Positions 7,834 through 18,200 of a stretch of 64,000 nt of DNA are shown here, piece after piece. Below the pieces are notes generated by a model. It did no database searches. It was not told the DNA's origin and saw nothing but the letters and a program-made list of their open reading frames with translations. The stretch's first letter is position 1. The number at the start of each line of letters is the position of its first letter. Source of the DNA: Maribacter algarum (ex Zhang et al. 2020) (lineage in GTDB: Bacteria; Bacteroidota; Bacteroidia; Flavobacteriales; Flavobacteriaceae). The stretch lies in assembly GCF_005885635.1 (NCBI RefSeq), contig NZ_VATY01000001.1, positions 496,001 through 560,000 on the forward strand. The letters run 5' to 3'. The translations under genes and the position numbers were made by a program.

Positions 7834-8415
7834 TTATTTTACAAAGGTCATAAACAATATTAAATACACCCATAAAATGCCTAAAAAGTGCCAGAAAGTA
7901 GCACCTAATGTCATGCCTAGATATTCTTGTGAAGTGTATTTCCCTTTTAGATGATTGAATAAAACAACTGATAACGAAATGAGCCCCGCTACTACATGCA
8001 GAATATGCACACCAGCGATTAAATAAATGTAGGATGCCTTGATATTACTAGTTGGCCCTGTAAAGTAATTCCCTTTAGAAAGCATTTGTTCAAAACCACT
8101 AAACTGGAGCAGAATAAAGGCAATGCCTAGAATCATAGTTGTGATTAATAGTATTGTACTGAACTGGTTTTTGTTCTGTTGCACGCCCCGTTTTGCCAAG
8201 ATATAGGTTAGGCTACTGATAATAATAAGTCCTGTGCTTACATAAAAAAGAGATGGTAATTCAATATTTTCTATCCAGTCTTTTCTAGAGCTACTTACGA
8301 TATAAGCACTCGTCCAAGCCGCAAAGCCCATCAATAAAGCAACAATGCCGAACCATAGCATCATTACTTTCGATCTATCAACTTTATCCTTCTCCGAACC
8401 TTGGGTTAAATCCAT
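7834..8415 (-). CDS. Cytochrome c oxidase subunit III family protein (second, short form)
   Basis: 193 aa from the ATG at 8415 (MDLTQGSEKDK...). Starts at 8421 and 8445 are in frame, but the last would overlap ctaB, and the MDLTQG beginning is familiar for this family. Five TM helices; subunit III hallmarks are 'YLIAGVHILHVVAGL' and 'ATFWHFLGILWVYLILFM'. It is shorter than the neighbouring subunit III and lacks its insertion. The gap to ctaB is 13 nt. Two different subunit III-like proteins in tandem are usual in this phylum. They may both enter one complex or serve different assembly states. Confidence 0.87.
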   Translation of the reverse strand: MDLTQGSEKDKVDRSKVMMLWFGIVALLMGFAAWTSAYIVSSSRKDWIENIELPSLFYVSTGLIIISSLTYILAKRGVQQNKNQFSTILLITTMILGIAFILLQFSGFEQMLSKGNYFTGPTSNIKASYIYLIAGVHILHVVAGLISLSVVLFNHLKGKYTSQEYLGMTLGATFWHFLGILWVYLILFMTFVK

Positions 8416-8428
8416 TGCCATATATGCG

Positions 8429-9328
8429 TTATATAAATTTATCAATTACGTAAACAATCTGCATCAATGTAATATAGCTTACACTAGCCAACATTAATTT
8501 CCGCGCTGCGGGATTATCTCTTTTTTCATAAAGACGGAAAGCAAAAAACAACATCACGGCTCCAATTAGAAATACAACTATCGCCGCAGGTATTGAGAGT
8601 GTCAAATCTCCTGTTATTCCAAAAACGGGAACTATCGATATGACCATCATCCAAATCGTATACATTATAATCTGTAATGCCGTACCAGTATCTTTTTTGC
8701 CCGTGGGAAGCATTTTAAAGCCCCCTTTTTTATAATCCTCATCCAACATCCATCCTAGTGCCCAAAAATGTGGGAACTGCCAAAAAAACTGTATCATAAA
8801 TAAGGTTCCTGGTTCAATTCCGAAATCATTTGTTGCCGCAACCCACCCTAACATAAAAGGAATTGCACCTGGAAAAGCACCCACAAAAACCGCTAAGGGC
8901 GTTTTGGTTTTTAAAGGGGTATAAACACTTGTGTATAAAAAAATAGAAATCGCGCCGAACATTGCCGTTTTCGGATTCAAATAGTATAGAGCGATTACAC
9001 CTAACAACGTCATCAAAACCGCGATCCATAAGGCCTTGTTTACCGACATACGCCCTGAAGGTATGGGTCGATTCTTTGTTCGGTTCATTAAGGCATCCAA
9101 ATCCTTTTCTATGACTTGGTTGAAAGCATTCGAGGCCCCAACCATACAATAGCCTCCAAAGGCCAAAAGCAATAACGAAAAGGCATCTAGGGAAACAGGA
9201 GCCAGTAAATATCCCGCAAGGGAAGAAAAGACAACGCTTATCGCCAGCCGTGCTTTGGTAATCTCCTTAAAATCGGAAAAAGCCAAAGACCAAGTGGTAC
9301 TTTTTGCCGAACTGACTGCCGTCTTCAT
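8429..9328 (-). CDS. ctaB: Heme O synthase (protoheme IX farnesyltransferase)
   Basis: 299 aa from the ATG at 9328. The longer reading to 9364 is rejected because an exact promoter -7 box lies inside it (9349-9356). UbiA-family membrane prenyltransferase with about nine TM helices. The first Asp-rich motif is in 'NAFNQVIEKDLDALMNRTKNRP', which identifies heme O synthases; the second lies in 'WMLDEDYKKGGFKMLP'. It farnesylates heme b to heme O, a precursor of the heme A used by aa3 oxidases. No ctaA (heme A synthase) is visible in the window. It heads the oxidase cluster. Confidence 0.93.
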   Translation of the reverse strand: MKTAVSSAKSTTWSLAFSDFKEITKARLAISVVFSSLAGYLLAPVSLDAFSLLLLAFGGYCMVGASNAFNQVIEKDLDALMNRTKNRPIPSGRMSVNKALWIAVLMTLLGVIALYYLNPKTAMFGAISIFLYTSVYTPLKTKTPLAVFVGAFPGAIPFMLGWVAATNDFGIEPGTLFMIQFFWQFPHFWALGWMLDEDYKKGGFKMLPTGKKDTGTALQIIMYTIWMMVISIVPVFGITGDLTLSIPAAIVVFLIGAVMLFFAFRLYEKRDNPAARKLMLASVSYITLMQIVYVIDKFI

Positions 9329-9348
9329 ATCTGTTTTTAAATGGTGTG

Positions 9349-9379
9349 CAAAGATAAACCCCAACCTTCTTTTTTACAA
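9349..9379 (-). promoter_or_regulatory. Promoter of ctaB
   Basis: Minus strand: TTG at 9379-9377, a 20-nt spacer, then TATCTTTG at 9356-9349, an exact TAnnTTTG. The ctaB ATG is 20 nt downstream. It is divergent from the hydrolase promoter at 9401-9408. Confidence 0.7.
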
Positions 9380-9400
9380 CCAATTACACTGATTTAATCC

Positions 9401-9408
9401 TATATTTG
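9401..9408 (+). promoter_or_regulatory. -7 box of the metallo-hydrolase gene
   Basis: TATATTTG is an exact TAnnTTTG box, with transcription predicted to begin near 9415. No TTG is found at the usual -33 spacing. A TTG at 9406 that would extend the reading frame lies inside this box, which argues for the ATG at 9436 as the true start. Confidence 0.6.
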
Positions 9409-9435
9409 AAAATAGACACAATAACTCTCAATCGT

Positions 9436-10338
9436 ATGAAAATGAAAGCTTCCTTTTTGACATTTCTATTTACTTTTACTTCGATTTTTCTTGTGAACGC
9501 ACAGGACAAAGAAGTCATAATTACTGTGGATACTCTTTCACAAAACGTTTATATGCTAACCGGTCAAGGTGGAAATATTGGTATTTATGTTGGCGAAAGC
9601 AATGTATTTATGATCGATGATCAATTTGACAGGCTAAGTAAAAAAATTCAAGCAGCCATCGCAAATTTAACGGATAAGCCAATTGCTACTTTATTCAATA
9701 CACATATGCACGGAGATCATTCCGGTGGAAATGCCAAATTCAATTCAGATGCTGTCATTTTGGTGGCCCATGATAACGTACGGGACCGAATCAAAGCCAC
9801 CATGCAGGCAAAGCTTGACAAAAATGAGATTACAGCAGACTATTTGGCCAAAATGCTTCCTGAAGTTACTTTTTCTGAGGATATTACATTTTATGACGGC
9901 GATGAGACCATAATGGCTTTCCATGTTCACAATGCGCATACCGATGGAGATGCCATGGTATACTTTATGAATAATAATGTACTGCACATGGGTGACACCT
10001 ATTTTTCAGGTCGCTATCCGTATATGGATTTGAAAAGTGGCGGTAGTGTCAATGGCTATATAGAGGCCCATAAAAAGGCTTTAATGGTAATCAATGAGGA
10101 TACTAGAATCATTCCAGGTCATGGCAGACCTTCTTCTAAGAAAGAACTGGAAACGTATGTTGCCATGCTGGAAGATATACGCGGCAAAATTCAGGCAGCA
10201 ATTGATGCTGATGCTACCTTAGAGGATGTAAAAGCCAATGCAGCACTTACTGAAGCTTATGACACTGTTCATGGCAATGGATTTATTAGTCCGGAAAGAT
10301 TTCGCGAAACGGTTTATAATAGCTTAAAAGAAAAGTAG
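9436..10338 (+). CDS. Secreted metallo-beta-lactamase-fold hydrolase
   Basis: 300 aa from the ATG at 9436, giving a clean signal peptide (residues 1 to about 22, ending 'LVNAQ'). The zinc motif HMHGDH is at residues 90-95. A further metal His lies in 'VHNAHTDGDAMVYF', an Asp in 'LHMGDTYFSG' and the last His in 'IIPGHG'. All ligands of a dinuclear MBL enzyme are present. The C-terminal 70 residues are helical. Class B3 beta-lactamases, lactonases and other hydrolases share this plan, so the substrate is open; resistance should not be assumed. It stands alone between divergent ctaB and a shared terminator. Confidence 0.85.
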   Translation: MKMKASFLTFLFTFTSIFLVNAQDKEVIITVDTLSQNVYMLTGQGGNIGIYVGESNVFMIDDQFDRLSKKIQAAIANLTDKPIATLFNTHMHGDHSGGNAKFNSDAVILVAHDNVRDRIKATMQAKLDKNEITADYLAKMLPEVTFSEDITFYDGDETIMAFHVHNAHTDGDAMVYFMNNNVLHMGDTYFSGRYPYMDLKSGGSVNGYIEAHKKALMVINEDTRIIPGHGRPSSKKELETYVAMLEDIRGKIQAAIDADATLEDVKANAALTEAYDTVHGNGFISPERFRETVYNSLKEK

Positions 10339-10361
10339 AATTCTACTCATAGATTGAAAAC

Positions 10362-10394
10362 AAAAAATCCCCAGCGAGTTGCTGGGGATTTTTT
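10362..10394. terminator. Bidirectional terminator between the metallo-hydrolase and tonB genes
   Basis: AAAAAATCCCCAGC, 5-nt loop, GCTGGGGATTTTTT: a 14-bp stem with A-tract and T-tract on opposite sides. It can end the plus-strand hydrolase transcript and the minus-strand tonB transcript, which converge here. Confidence 0.92.
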
Positions 10395-10411
10395 ATGAGA
10401 GAATATTTCTT

Positions 10412-11116
10412 CTATTGTAATTTAAAAGTAATCGGAATACTAAAAGGTACACGTACCGCCCTACCTCTTTGCTTACCAGGAGTCATTCTTGGTAATTTAG
10501 AAATAATTCTAGCAGCTTCTTTTTCTAAGTTCTTGTCCGGACCACGCATTCTAACGTTTCCGATACTACCATCCTTTTGAATCGTAAACATAACACTAAC
10601 TCTACCTTGCACACCCATTTCCTGAGCGATTTCTGGATAACGGAAGTTCTTACTGATATGTTTTTGCATCATTTTATTAAAGCAAGCTCTTTTATTACTC
10701 TCACTTTCACAACCTGGAAAAACAGGTACATTTTCAATTACAGCAAAAGGTACATCAACATCTTCATCAACTTCTTCAACCTCAACATCCTCTACTTCCA
10801 TAACTTCTTCTTCCTCGTTACTTTCCGTAGATTCGATTACCGTTTCTTCAACTTCCTCTTCATCTTCAACAACCTCAATGATTTCAGGTGCCGCTGGTGG
10901 TGGTGGTGGTGGTGGAGTTTTTAATTGCTCAGTCATTGGAACTTCTTCATCCAAATCATCATCAACATTCATTGAAATATCATATTCATTACCCCCTTCA
11001 TAGGTTTTATGCTCTAAGGCAAAATACGTAAGAGCCATTACAGCGAACAATCCTACAGCAAAATATAAACCAGTATTTCTACTTAAGTCTGCTTTTGGAT
11101 TCTTTTTTGGTTCCAT
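10412..11116 (-). CDS. Energy transducer TonB family protein with acidic linker
   Basis: 234 aa. A short cytoplasmic N-terminus is followed by a TM helix at about 17-33. The periplasmic linker contains a run of seven prolines within 'KTPPPPPPPAAPE', then about 50 residues dominated by Glu, Val and Asp. The C-terminal TonB_C domain (about 140-234) includes 'YPEIAQEMGVQGRVSV.F' and the pattern 'VRVPFSIPITFKL'. Such proteins couple the proton gradient to TonB-dependent outer-membrane transport. The usual TonB linker is Pro/Lys-rich, so the strongly negative one here is a Bacteroidota-style variation. No ExbB/ExbD or receptor is nearby. Confidence 0.88.
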   Translation of the reverse strand: MEPKKNPKADLSRNTGLYFAVGLFAVMALTYFALEHKTYEGGNEYDISMNVDDDLDEEVPMTEQLKTPPPPPPPAAPEIIEVVEDEEEVEETVIESTESNEEEEVMEVEDVEVEEVDEDVDVPFAVIENVPVFPGCESESNKRACFNKMMQKHISKNFRYPEIAQEMGVQGRVSVMFTIQKDGSIGNVRMRGPDKNLEKEAARIISKLPRMTPGKQRGRAVRVPFSIPITFKLQ

Positions 11117-11170
11117 AGTTTTACTTTTAATGTGTTTGCTAATTTAATTAAATATATCCTAAAAAAGCAA

Positions 11171-11572
11171 TTAAAATTCCCACTTTAACCGTCTTTTACC
11201 AGAAAAATAGAATTTCATTAAGATTCCACCACAAAAACTTCCTGTAGTATTTGCAAGTCCATCTAGTAAATCACCCGTTCTAGTTACGGTCATGCTATAT
11301 TGTAGCACTTCCATAAGTATACCAAAAAAAATGGTCCCCAAAATCATGATTACCACAGCCTTTTTAAACGGTAGGTTACCCTTAGTGCGTTCTCTTAAAA
11401 AGAAGGTTCCCAAAATGCAGGCAACGAAGTAAAACACGAAATGAACGATCTTATCGGCGTGCGGAATATTGAATCGAGATACGTGGGGTCCTTGAAAAGA
11501 ATATAAGCTGGAAAATGTTACAAACACCATCCAGCTTATAAACGCAATTGTGAAAAAAATTCGTTTAGGCAC
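11171..11572 (-). CDS. VanZ-like family membrane protein
   Basis: 133 aa with about four TM segments. The pattern 'FNIPHADKIVHFVFYFVACILGTFF' is the conserved VanZ-like motif (HxDKxxHF). VanZ itself gives low-level teicoplanin resistance, but the wider family has no settled role. It overlaps the end of gcvH by 8 nt, so the two are co-transcribed; this gcvH-vanZ adjacency recurs in flavobacteria, as I recall. Confidence 0.82.
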   Translation of the reverse strand: MPKRIFFTIAFISWMVFVTFSSLYSFQGPHVSRFNIPHADKIVHFVFYFVACILGTFFLRERTKGNLPFKKAVVIMILGTIFFGILMEVLQYSMTVTRTGDLLDGLANTTGSFCGGILMKFYFSGKRRLKWEF

Positions 11573-11945
11573 CTATTAAGTTTTTGTAATCGGCATCTGA
11601 AAGTAATCCTTCAAATTGCGAAGGGTCACTCATTTTTATTTTTATCATCCATCCGTCACCATAGGGATCCGTATTCACTTTTTCCGGCTCATCCTCCAAT
11701 GATTCATTGAATTCAATAATTTCACCGGTCAAAGGAAGAAAAAGGTCAGAAACCGTCTTCACCGCTTCTACCGTACCGAAGACTTCGTCTTGATCTAAGG
11801 TTTCATCTAAAGTTTCGACTTCAACATAAACAATATCGCCTAATTCACCTTGGGCAAAATCAGTAATTCCGACTGTAGCGATATCACCTTCGATACTTAC
11901 CCATTCGTGATCTTTGGTATACTTTAATTCTGATGGTATGTTCAT
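11565..11945 (-). CDS. gcvH: Glycine cleavage system H protein
   Basis: 126 aa, the standard length. The lipoyl-lysine is Lys63 in 'GTVEAVKTVSDLF'. 'YTKDHEWV' at the start and 'NTDPYGDGWMIKIK' near the end are family signatures. It carries the aminomethyl intermediate between the P, T and L proteins; none of those genes is in the window. It has its own promoter (11969-11998). It lies downstream of sprA on the same strand, the order also seen in Flavobacterium johnsoniae. Confidence 0.95.
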   Translation of the reverse strand: MNIPSELKYTKDHEWVSIEGDIATVGITDFAQGELGDIVYVEVETLDETLDQDEVFGTVEAVKTVSDLFLPLTGEIIEFNESLEDEPEKVNTDPYGDGWMIKIKMSDPSQFEGLLSDADYKNLIGA

Positions 11946-11968
11946 TATAGGAATTTTAATTAGTCAGA

Positions 11969-11998
11969 CAAATGTAAATGATTCCGTTACAAACTCAA
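11969..11998 (-). promoter_or_regulatory. Promoter of gcvH-vanZ
   Basis: Minus strand: TTG at 11998-11996, a 19-nt spacer, then TACATTTG at 11976-11969 (exact TAnnTTTG), 23 nt upstream of the gcvH ATG. Confidence 0.68.
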
Positions 11999-12040
11999 AT
12001 ACTAAAATCGAATTCAAACTGAAAATTCCATTCCGAGACA

Positions 12041-12200
12041 TCTTTGCGAGGAACCAAACCAAACTTTGAAGAAAAACAAATGTCATGGCGACGAGGTAAT
12101 CTGTTTGTTTACTTTACTGTAACGAAGCGGTAAGTTCATATTGAAAAACTTCTGGTTTGATAGCAACAGATTGCTTCGGCAAAAAAAAGCCTCGCAAAGA
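12041..12200. repeat. MITE-like palindromic element downstream of sprA
   Basis: About 160 bp bounded by an 11-bp perfect terminal inverted repeat, TCTTTGCGAGG (12041-12051) and CCTCGCAAAGA (12190-12200). Internal arms are also inverted: 'ggtaatctgtttgt' near 12095-12109 and 'aacagattgcttcg' near 12163-12177. It has no ORF of note. A second, more decayed relative lies at about 60290-60396, sharing ACAGATTGCTTCG and CTCGCAAA. It fills the gap between the sprA stop and the gcvH promoter. Confidence 0.75.
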
Positions 12201-12206
12201 CGTTTT

Positions 12207-15200
12207 TTAATTCCCGAAGTTATAGCGAAGTGTAAACCCTGTATTAATGGTGGTTTGCGGAAAGGCTGTAGATACCGCGAACTGTGAGAAAGAGTGGTCG
12301 TAAAAGAACAATGCATTCAAATTCTTGCTTAATGCGTAGTCTGCAGTAAACTTAATGGATAAGAGGTTTTGGCCTGAAGTAATTTGATTGTTATCAATGT
12401 CGAGGTTACGAATAATGGTCAAATTATCCCTTAGGGTAACATCGGCCTTCAAATTCAAATCTCCTTTCAGACGCGTTTTTTGTCCGCCAATATTGGTGAC
12501 GAATTTCACATCCTTTATTCGGTAGCCTAAACCAACAGTATACTCTTTTCCGTTATTTTCGGTAAGTAAATTGTTATCCAAACTCAAGGATAGCATACGG
12601 TCGGTTCGAACCTCTGCCAAAACACTTACGGAATTTTTCATTTCAAAATCAACACGCATCAACGGATTGAACTGATCTGTCAGAACTACATTGTTAAATA
12701 TCAACTCAGGTCGGAAGTCAAATTCGATTCCGCTCGGGTCATCTTCATCAAAAATTTCCCTACCATTTTGTATTTCTAAATTCGACTGAAATGAATTAAT
12801 ACTATATGCAGCTCGATACCCATGACTAACAGAAAAACGTTTAAACTTCTTTTTAAACCACTTGTTTTTCATCAATCCCGTGTATTTTATATTCCAATTT
12901 GGAATGGGGATTTTTCTAAAACCATCTAAGTTCACACGACTAGCATCCTGACCAGTGTAGGCCGCAAAAAATGCGGGAAGCAAAACATCAGGCTGCGTTT
13001 TTCCATAACCTCTAGGAAAACCTTCTGCATCAACCGCACCTTCAGATTGATTACCACGGTCAGCCTCTATTCGATTGGCAACCGTAATCCTATTTTGCTT
13101 AAACTGCTCAAAGTTTTTTGAATCAAATTCATCACTTTTTCCAAAAGCAGTACCTATCATCATGGTAGATATACTAAAACTTCCAAGGCTATTAACAAGG
13201 GCGGGTTGTCCGTTTTTCCATTTTTCCAGATCAAAATTTTCTTGAGAGCTTTCAGAGAATTGGCGGTCCGCCACCAAATCAATAGTCAAATCTTTAAGAG
13301 GTTGCGCAGTTGCTGTAATATTCAACTGTTTGTTCGTTCTGCGGATGTATTGCTCATTAAAATCTCCAAACGGAGTCAACCATCCGTTTCTCGCCGCCTC
13401 AAACCGAACATCGGACTGACTGCCAAATACAAAACCAAAAGTTGGTCTGGTAGTACCTACAAAACCTATCGATTGTGTATAACCTGGCAAAACAGTACCA
13501 TTCGTTTCATTATAATTAAGGTTCAAGCGTTTCACCATAGTAACCGCATCTACAAACGTATTAAAAAGTTTACTGGTTTTACGCGGTCCTTTTTTCTTCT
13601 CTTTTTCCTTAGGGTTGCCTGCCTTATCTTTTCGAACAGGGGCTGCACTTGTCTGAGTTTTACCTGTTTTTTTCTTTAACCCGATAAGATCATAGAATTT
13701 TTGCATCGATAAAGACGCCGTCAAATTATGGGTGTTAGAATTTTGAACTGTATTAACCTGAGAGTTTCCTGCCCTACCGGGATCATTCAGTTCTAACCAC
13801 TCGCGTGCCACCTGATTTATAGCATCACCACCTCTTTGCCAGTCAAAATTGCTACTGTAGGTATACTGTGAGCTGATAAAATCTAAAGCTGGAATCTTAC
13901 TGAATGGCAGTTCATAATTCAACTCCATTTGTTGTGCATGACGGTTAGGCTCACCGATATCGAAAAAACCATCCCAAATATTCAATTGTCTGTCAAGGTC
14001 ATCGTCTATTCTACCATCTGCATCTAAAAAGTTACGTACGATACTATTATTGCTAGCGGTCAGATTTAATCGTAACGACTTGGTCAAACTATAATTCACT
14101 GCATATTGCCAATTGAATTGATAGTTGCGTTGTCTTAACGTAGGCAGTGCTAAGCGCTCTTCCCCTTCCACAAAAACATCGCGAAAGCGTTGCTGGTTAA
14201 ACTGCCTATCAATATTTGAATTCACTGATATGGTAGCGGGCAATATATTAAAATTCAAATCCTTCAACCATTTCAAATACTTACCATTAAATAAAGAATC
14301 TTTCTTTGCAAACGGAGCTACTTCAGCTGGTTTGAATGCATGGTTATAAACAAATCCGGTGTTTACACTTTGATCTCTCAAATCTTCAATCTCAAAATCA
14401 CGATGTTCGGTTTCGTTATAGGAATAATTAAAGGTGAAATTTTCAATATCGTAGAAATTGGCATCAGCTTCTTCTCCTCGATCTTTTCGAACTCCTATTA
14501 AATTGATACTTGTTCGTTTGGTATAATCTTCAGCTTGCTCCAAAACCATGTCTTTATCTTCCTGCGAATCGGCAGCATCAATTCGGTCTTGAAGTTTTAA
14601 GTCGTCATAAACAGGGTCGAATTCAGGTGTAATAATTTCTTCAGATATACCATAGTTGAAAGGTAGTTGAATATTCCATTTGTTAGGAAGCAACTGCCCA
14701 ACATTCACATTGGTTACCACGTCATAAGAAAGTGCGTCCTCTCTAGCTCGTTCATTTGGCATTTGATCAATTCCCCCAAAACCAGAAGTGCTTTTGGCTC
14801 CAGTAGCGGTAACATTGGCAAAGTCCGCCATATTTGCATCTATGGCAGCTACTGCAGCCCAACCACCATTGTTATCCAAACCGGCTAGACGTAATTCGTT
14901 AAACCAAACTTCACCTCTAGCAGGGATATTATCAATATTCTTTACCCCGACCATCATACTTCGGATACTTCCTAAAGAAGGATTCCCTTTTATTCCAATT
15001 CGGTTACGTCCTAAAGTCCTTGGCGCAAACTCGTCTACTGGAATCACCTCTCCATTCTCTACTTCAAAAAAGCGTACTTCGCTTAAATCACCACCAGCTA
15101 TCCAAGCAGATTTCACTTTATTCAAATCAGACAGCAGAATCTCCATCTCATTCACCTCAGGCCAGATTTCATCTTCTGTTCTTGCTGTAAAGGGGGTAAG

Positions 15201-18200
15201 CTGTAATGCACGTTCAATTTGGTAAAAGTTCTCTGAGAAATCGGTACCAATTCTTAAGAATCCTACCAAAGGGGTATCATCGTCAGAATAGTCACTATCG
15301 ACAATTTTCTCCGCATGCATGAACATTTTCAACTTCTTATACTGACGTACATCAATATTCAAGCTCTTAAAAACACCTCTTGAATCTTCAGACTCCAAAT
15401 TTTCGACGACAAAGGATAGGGACTGTTCATTTTGACGAATCACCGTATTGTTATTATTCAAACGTTCACGTACCACTCCAGGAGGTAAAACATATGGAAT
15501 GGGAGTTCGGTTTTCATTCTCCTCAATATTTACCGCATTTACATCAATTACAGTTCCATCATCGGTTGGGTCACTGTCAACCATATCATCTTGAAGATTC
15601 TTGGTATACGTTCTCCAATCCCCACGAACTAGATCTAAAGTTGCAAAACGAAGTACCGCCGGAGTTGTAAAGCCAGTCATGTACATTCGCATAAAACTAA
15701 TAGACCTGAAATCAGAAATACCCCCTACTGCTTCGGTAAAATCACTCAAAGGGATTTTATACTGAATCCAACGTCTGTTGATTTGCCTACCATCAGGTAC
15801 ATCATTTGTCGGCACGGGTGCTGTTTCCAGAACATCGGTAACATATTTATCGTTTACGGTAGCATTGGGCCGAATGGGAATGCGATATTCATAATAACTA
15901 TTAATCGTATTCATAGTTAAATCACGATCAATGTCCTCAACATCGGGTAAGGTATTTGATCCTCTATCGGTATTAGAAACACTAACAGGGGAATTACCAT
16001 CCGGGTTATTAAAATCTTTGTACCGTTCTAAAATATCACCTTCACGATTCAGGTAATATTGATAATTATCCAATGCTGGATCATCACCAGTATTGTTTCC
16101 GTAAATTGTTGCTTCATCGGCGTCGTTTAGACCATCCAATCCTATATCCTGTAAAGTCCTGTTGTTTTCATCAGCATCAAAGGCATATACTAGGGCCTGT
16201 GTTTGAGGTACTCTACCCCAGTCTGTATCTCGAACGAGTTCACTACTATCAACACCTGGAAGTCCATTCTCATATTGTTTTCTTCCGTCTTTAAGAATGT
16301 CCTCTGAGATATTTCCAAAATTCAGGACCAGTTCTCCAGGGGAATCTGTAATTCCATCAACATAGGGATCTAATATCCAAAACTGGACGAACTCCACATT
16401 TGCTTGCTCAAAGTTGGTACTGCTCAGTGAACGCATAATTCCAGCCCATTTATCCTGTGGTTGCTCGGCTTCAAAATTCGGATTGTTATTGTAGGGCCCT
16501 TTTTCGTTTGGAAAGTAATTAATATTCAAAGTATTCTGTACTTGTGTCTGTCCTTGAGCCACGTCTTGTTGAAAAAGTTGCTGTATAAACACCCGTCTTG
16601 TTTCGTTGGTTGACATGTCACTATCCGTAACACCAGAAGGTCTTTGATTCGTATAAAATATAGGGTCGATGGTATACCAAGACATTTTGGCTCTTTCAAA
16701 GCCCGTTTCCAAACCTTGTTTACCTTCTGCAAACTCAATTGGGGTACTCGCCAATGACCAGCCCAAAGAAGAGCGAATATCGATTAAGGCTTGCGCTCCT
16801 TCAAAATCATCCAAATACGTTGTAGTCTCTCCTTGAAAATCTGCATTTTTTGGGGAATTAGGTTTTAACCATGCTACTTCAGCACGTACTGATACATTCG
16901 AAGCTACATCAGTATCTATATTCGGCAATTTGTTTGCCATTCTAGTCAACCAAGGTACTTCTGTTGAAAAGTTTCCATTTAAACCAAAAATAGTATTGTT
17001 AACAGGTTCTGTTCCAAAATTCGATTTTTGCGTTAAGGGACGCTCATTTAGATTCAAAAGTGTTCCACCTAAAACAAAATTTTCATTCACCTGGTGCTCT
17101 ACATTAATACCCGTGAAACGCCTGGTTTGCTGTCCAAAAACAGCATTATTCTCTACCGATATATTAATGGGTGTATTCGAAGCTTCTAAGCTTGGGTCTA
17201 GTATCTGTACCGTACCTGCTTGATAGTTTACCGTATAGTCAATACCCTCCTGTAAAGTTCGACCACCAGCCGTTACACGTACTGAGCCTCTTGGCACATT
17301 AAAAGCACCAATCGGAATACCATTGCTTCCTTCGGATTTATAACGTCCTTTCAAGAGAAATTTATTTTTCTCTGGATTTTGCAAAGAAGCTGCCTTCGTA
17401 AGCTCATACATGTCGCGAAATACATACTTCGCCTGATTATTGTTGTAATCTTCTTCCCTGTTATAATCACCACCTCCTAACAAATCATGTAAATATTCTC
17501 CAAACGGTTCGGTCTTTGTGAAAATTATAAGTCCGTTTCGGGTATTTACCGTTCGACCTGGAATGAAATCAAAGAAACCATCACCACCTGGTTGTAAATC
17601 ATTATAGGCATTCAATCTATCCAAATTGAAGACATCTAATAAAATTCGTTCCTCTAAAGGTTTTCCTTTCTCACTTTGGGCCGACGTAGGAAAAGGGTCA
17701 ACGGGAGTAATATAATTACGAGGTGTTGGGTCAGAGTATAGAATATTCAGCTTGAAATCTTCTTGACTCAAACGAAAAGCACCTGTAGCGTAAATGTTTT
17801 TCATCATCAAATCCCATATAGGGTCGGTGATATTGGTTACATTACTTTTCAATAATTTCAGAATCAAAGTATTGTTCTCAATTATTGGGTTTGTCGTTCC
17901 TGTTTGAACAGTAGCACTAGTGGCATCAACACCGCCGTTCGCAAATTCACCTACTTGAAAAACTTGCCCATCGATGGTGTATTGAAACGCAACACCCAAT
18001 ACCTCATCGTTACTCAAACGCTGATTTAATGAAATGTACCCTAACTGTGTATCAAACTCGTAATCTCTACCTGGGTCTAATTTTCTTGCATTTTCCAAGA
18101 TAGCATAGTCAAAACCTTGATCAACTTGATATCCGGGAATATTGAAGCCTGTTTCTACTGTTGCAATATCACGAATATCAGTAGTAAGCGCCCCACTTCC

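Noticed and set aside
9406-9435. TTG start for the metallo-hydrolase
   Set aside because: It lies inside an exact -7 promoter box and adds residues before a clean signal peptide.
10895-10925. GGT/GGA simple-sequence repeat
   Set aside because: It is the antisense of the polyproline stretch in the TonB linker, a normal coding feature.
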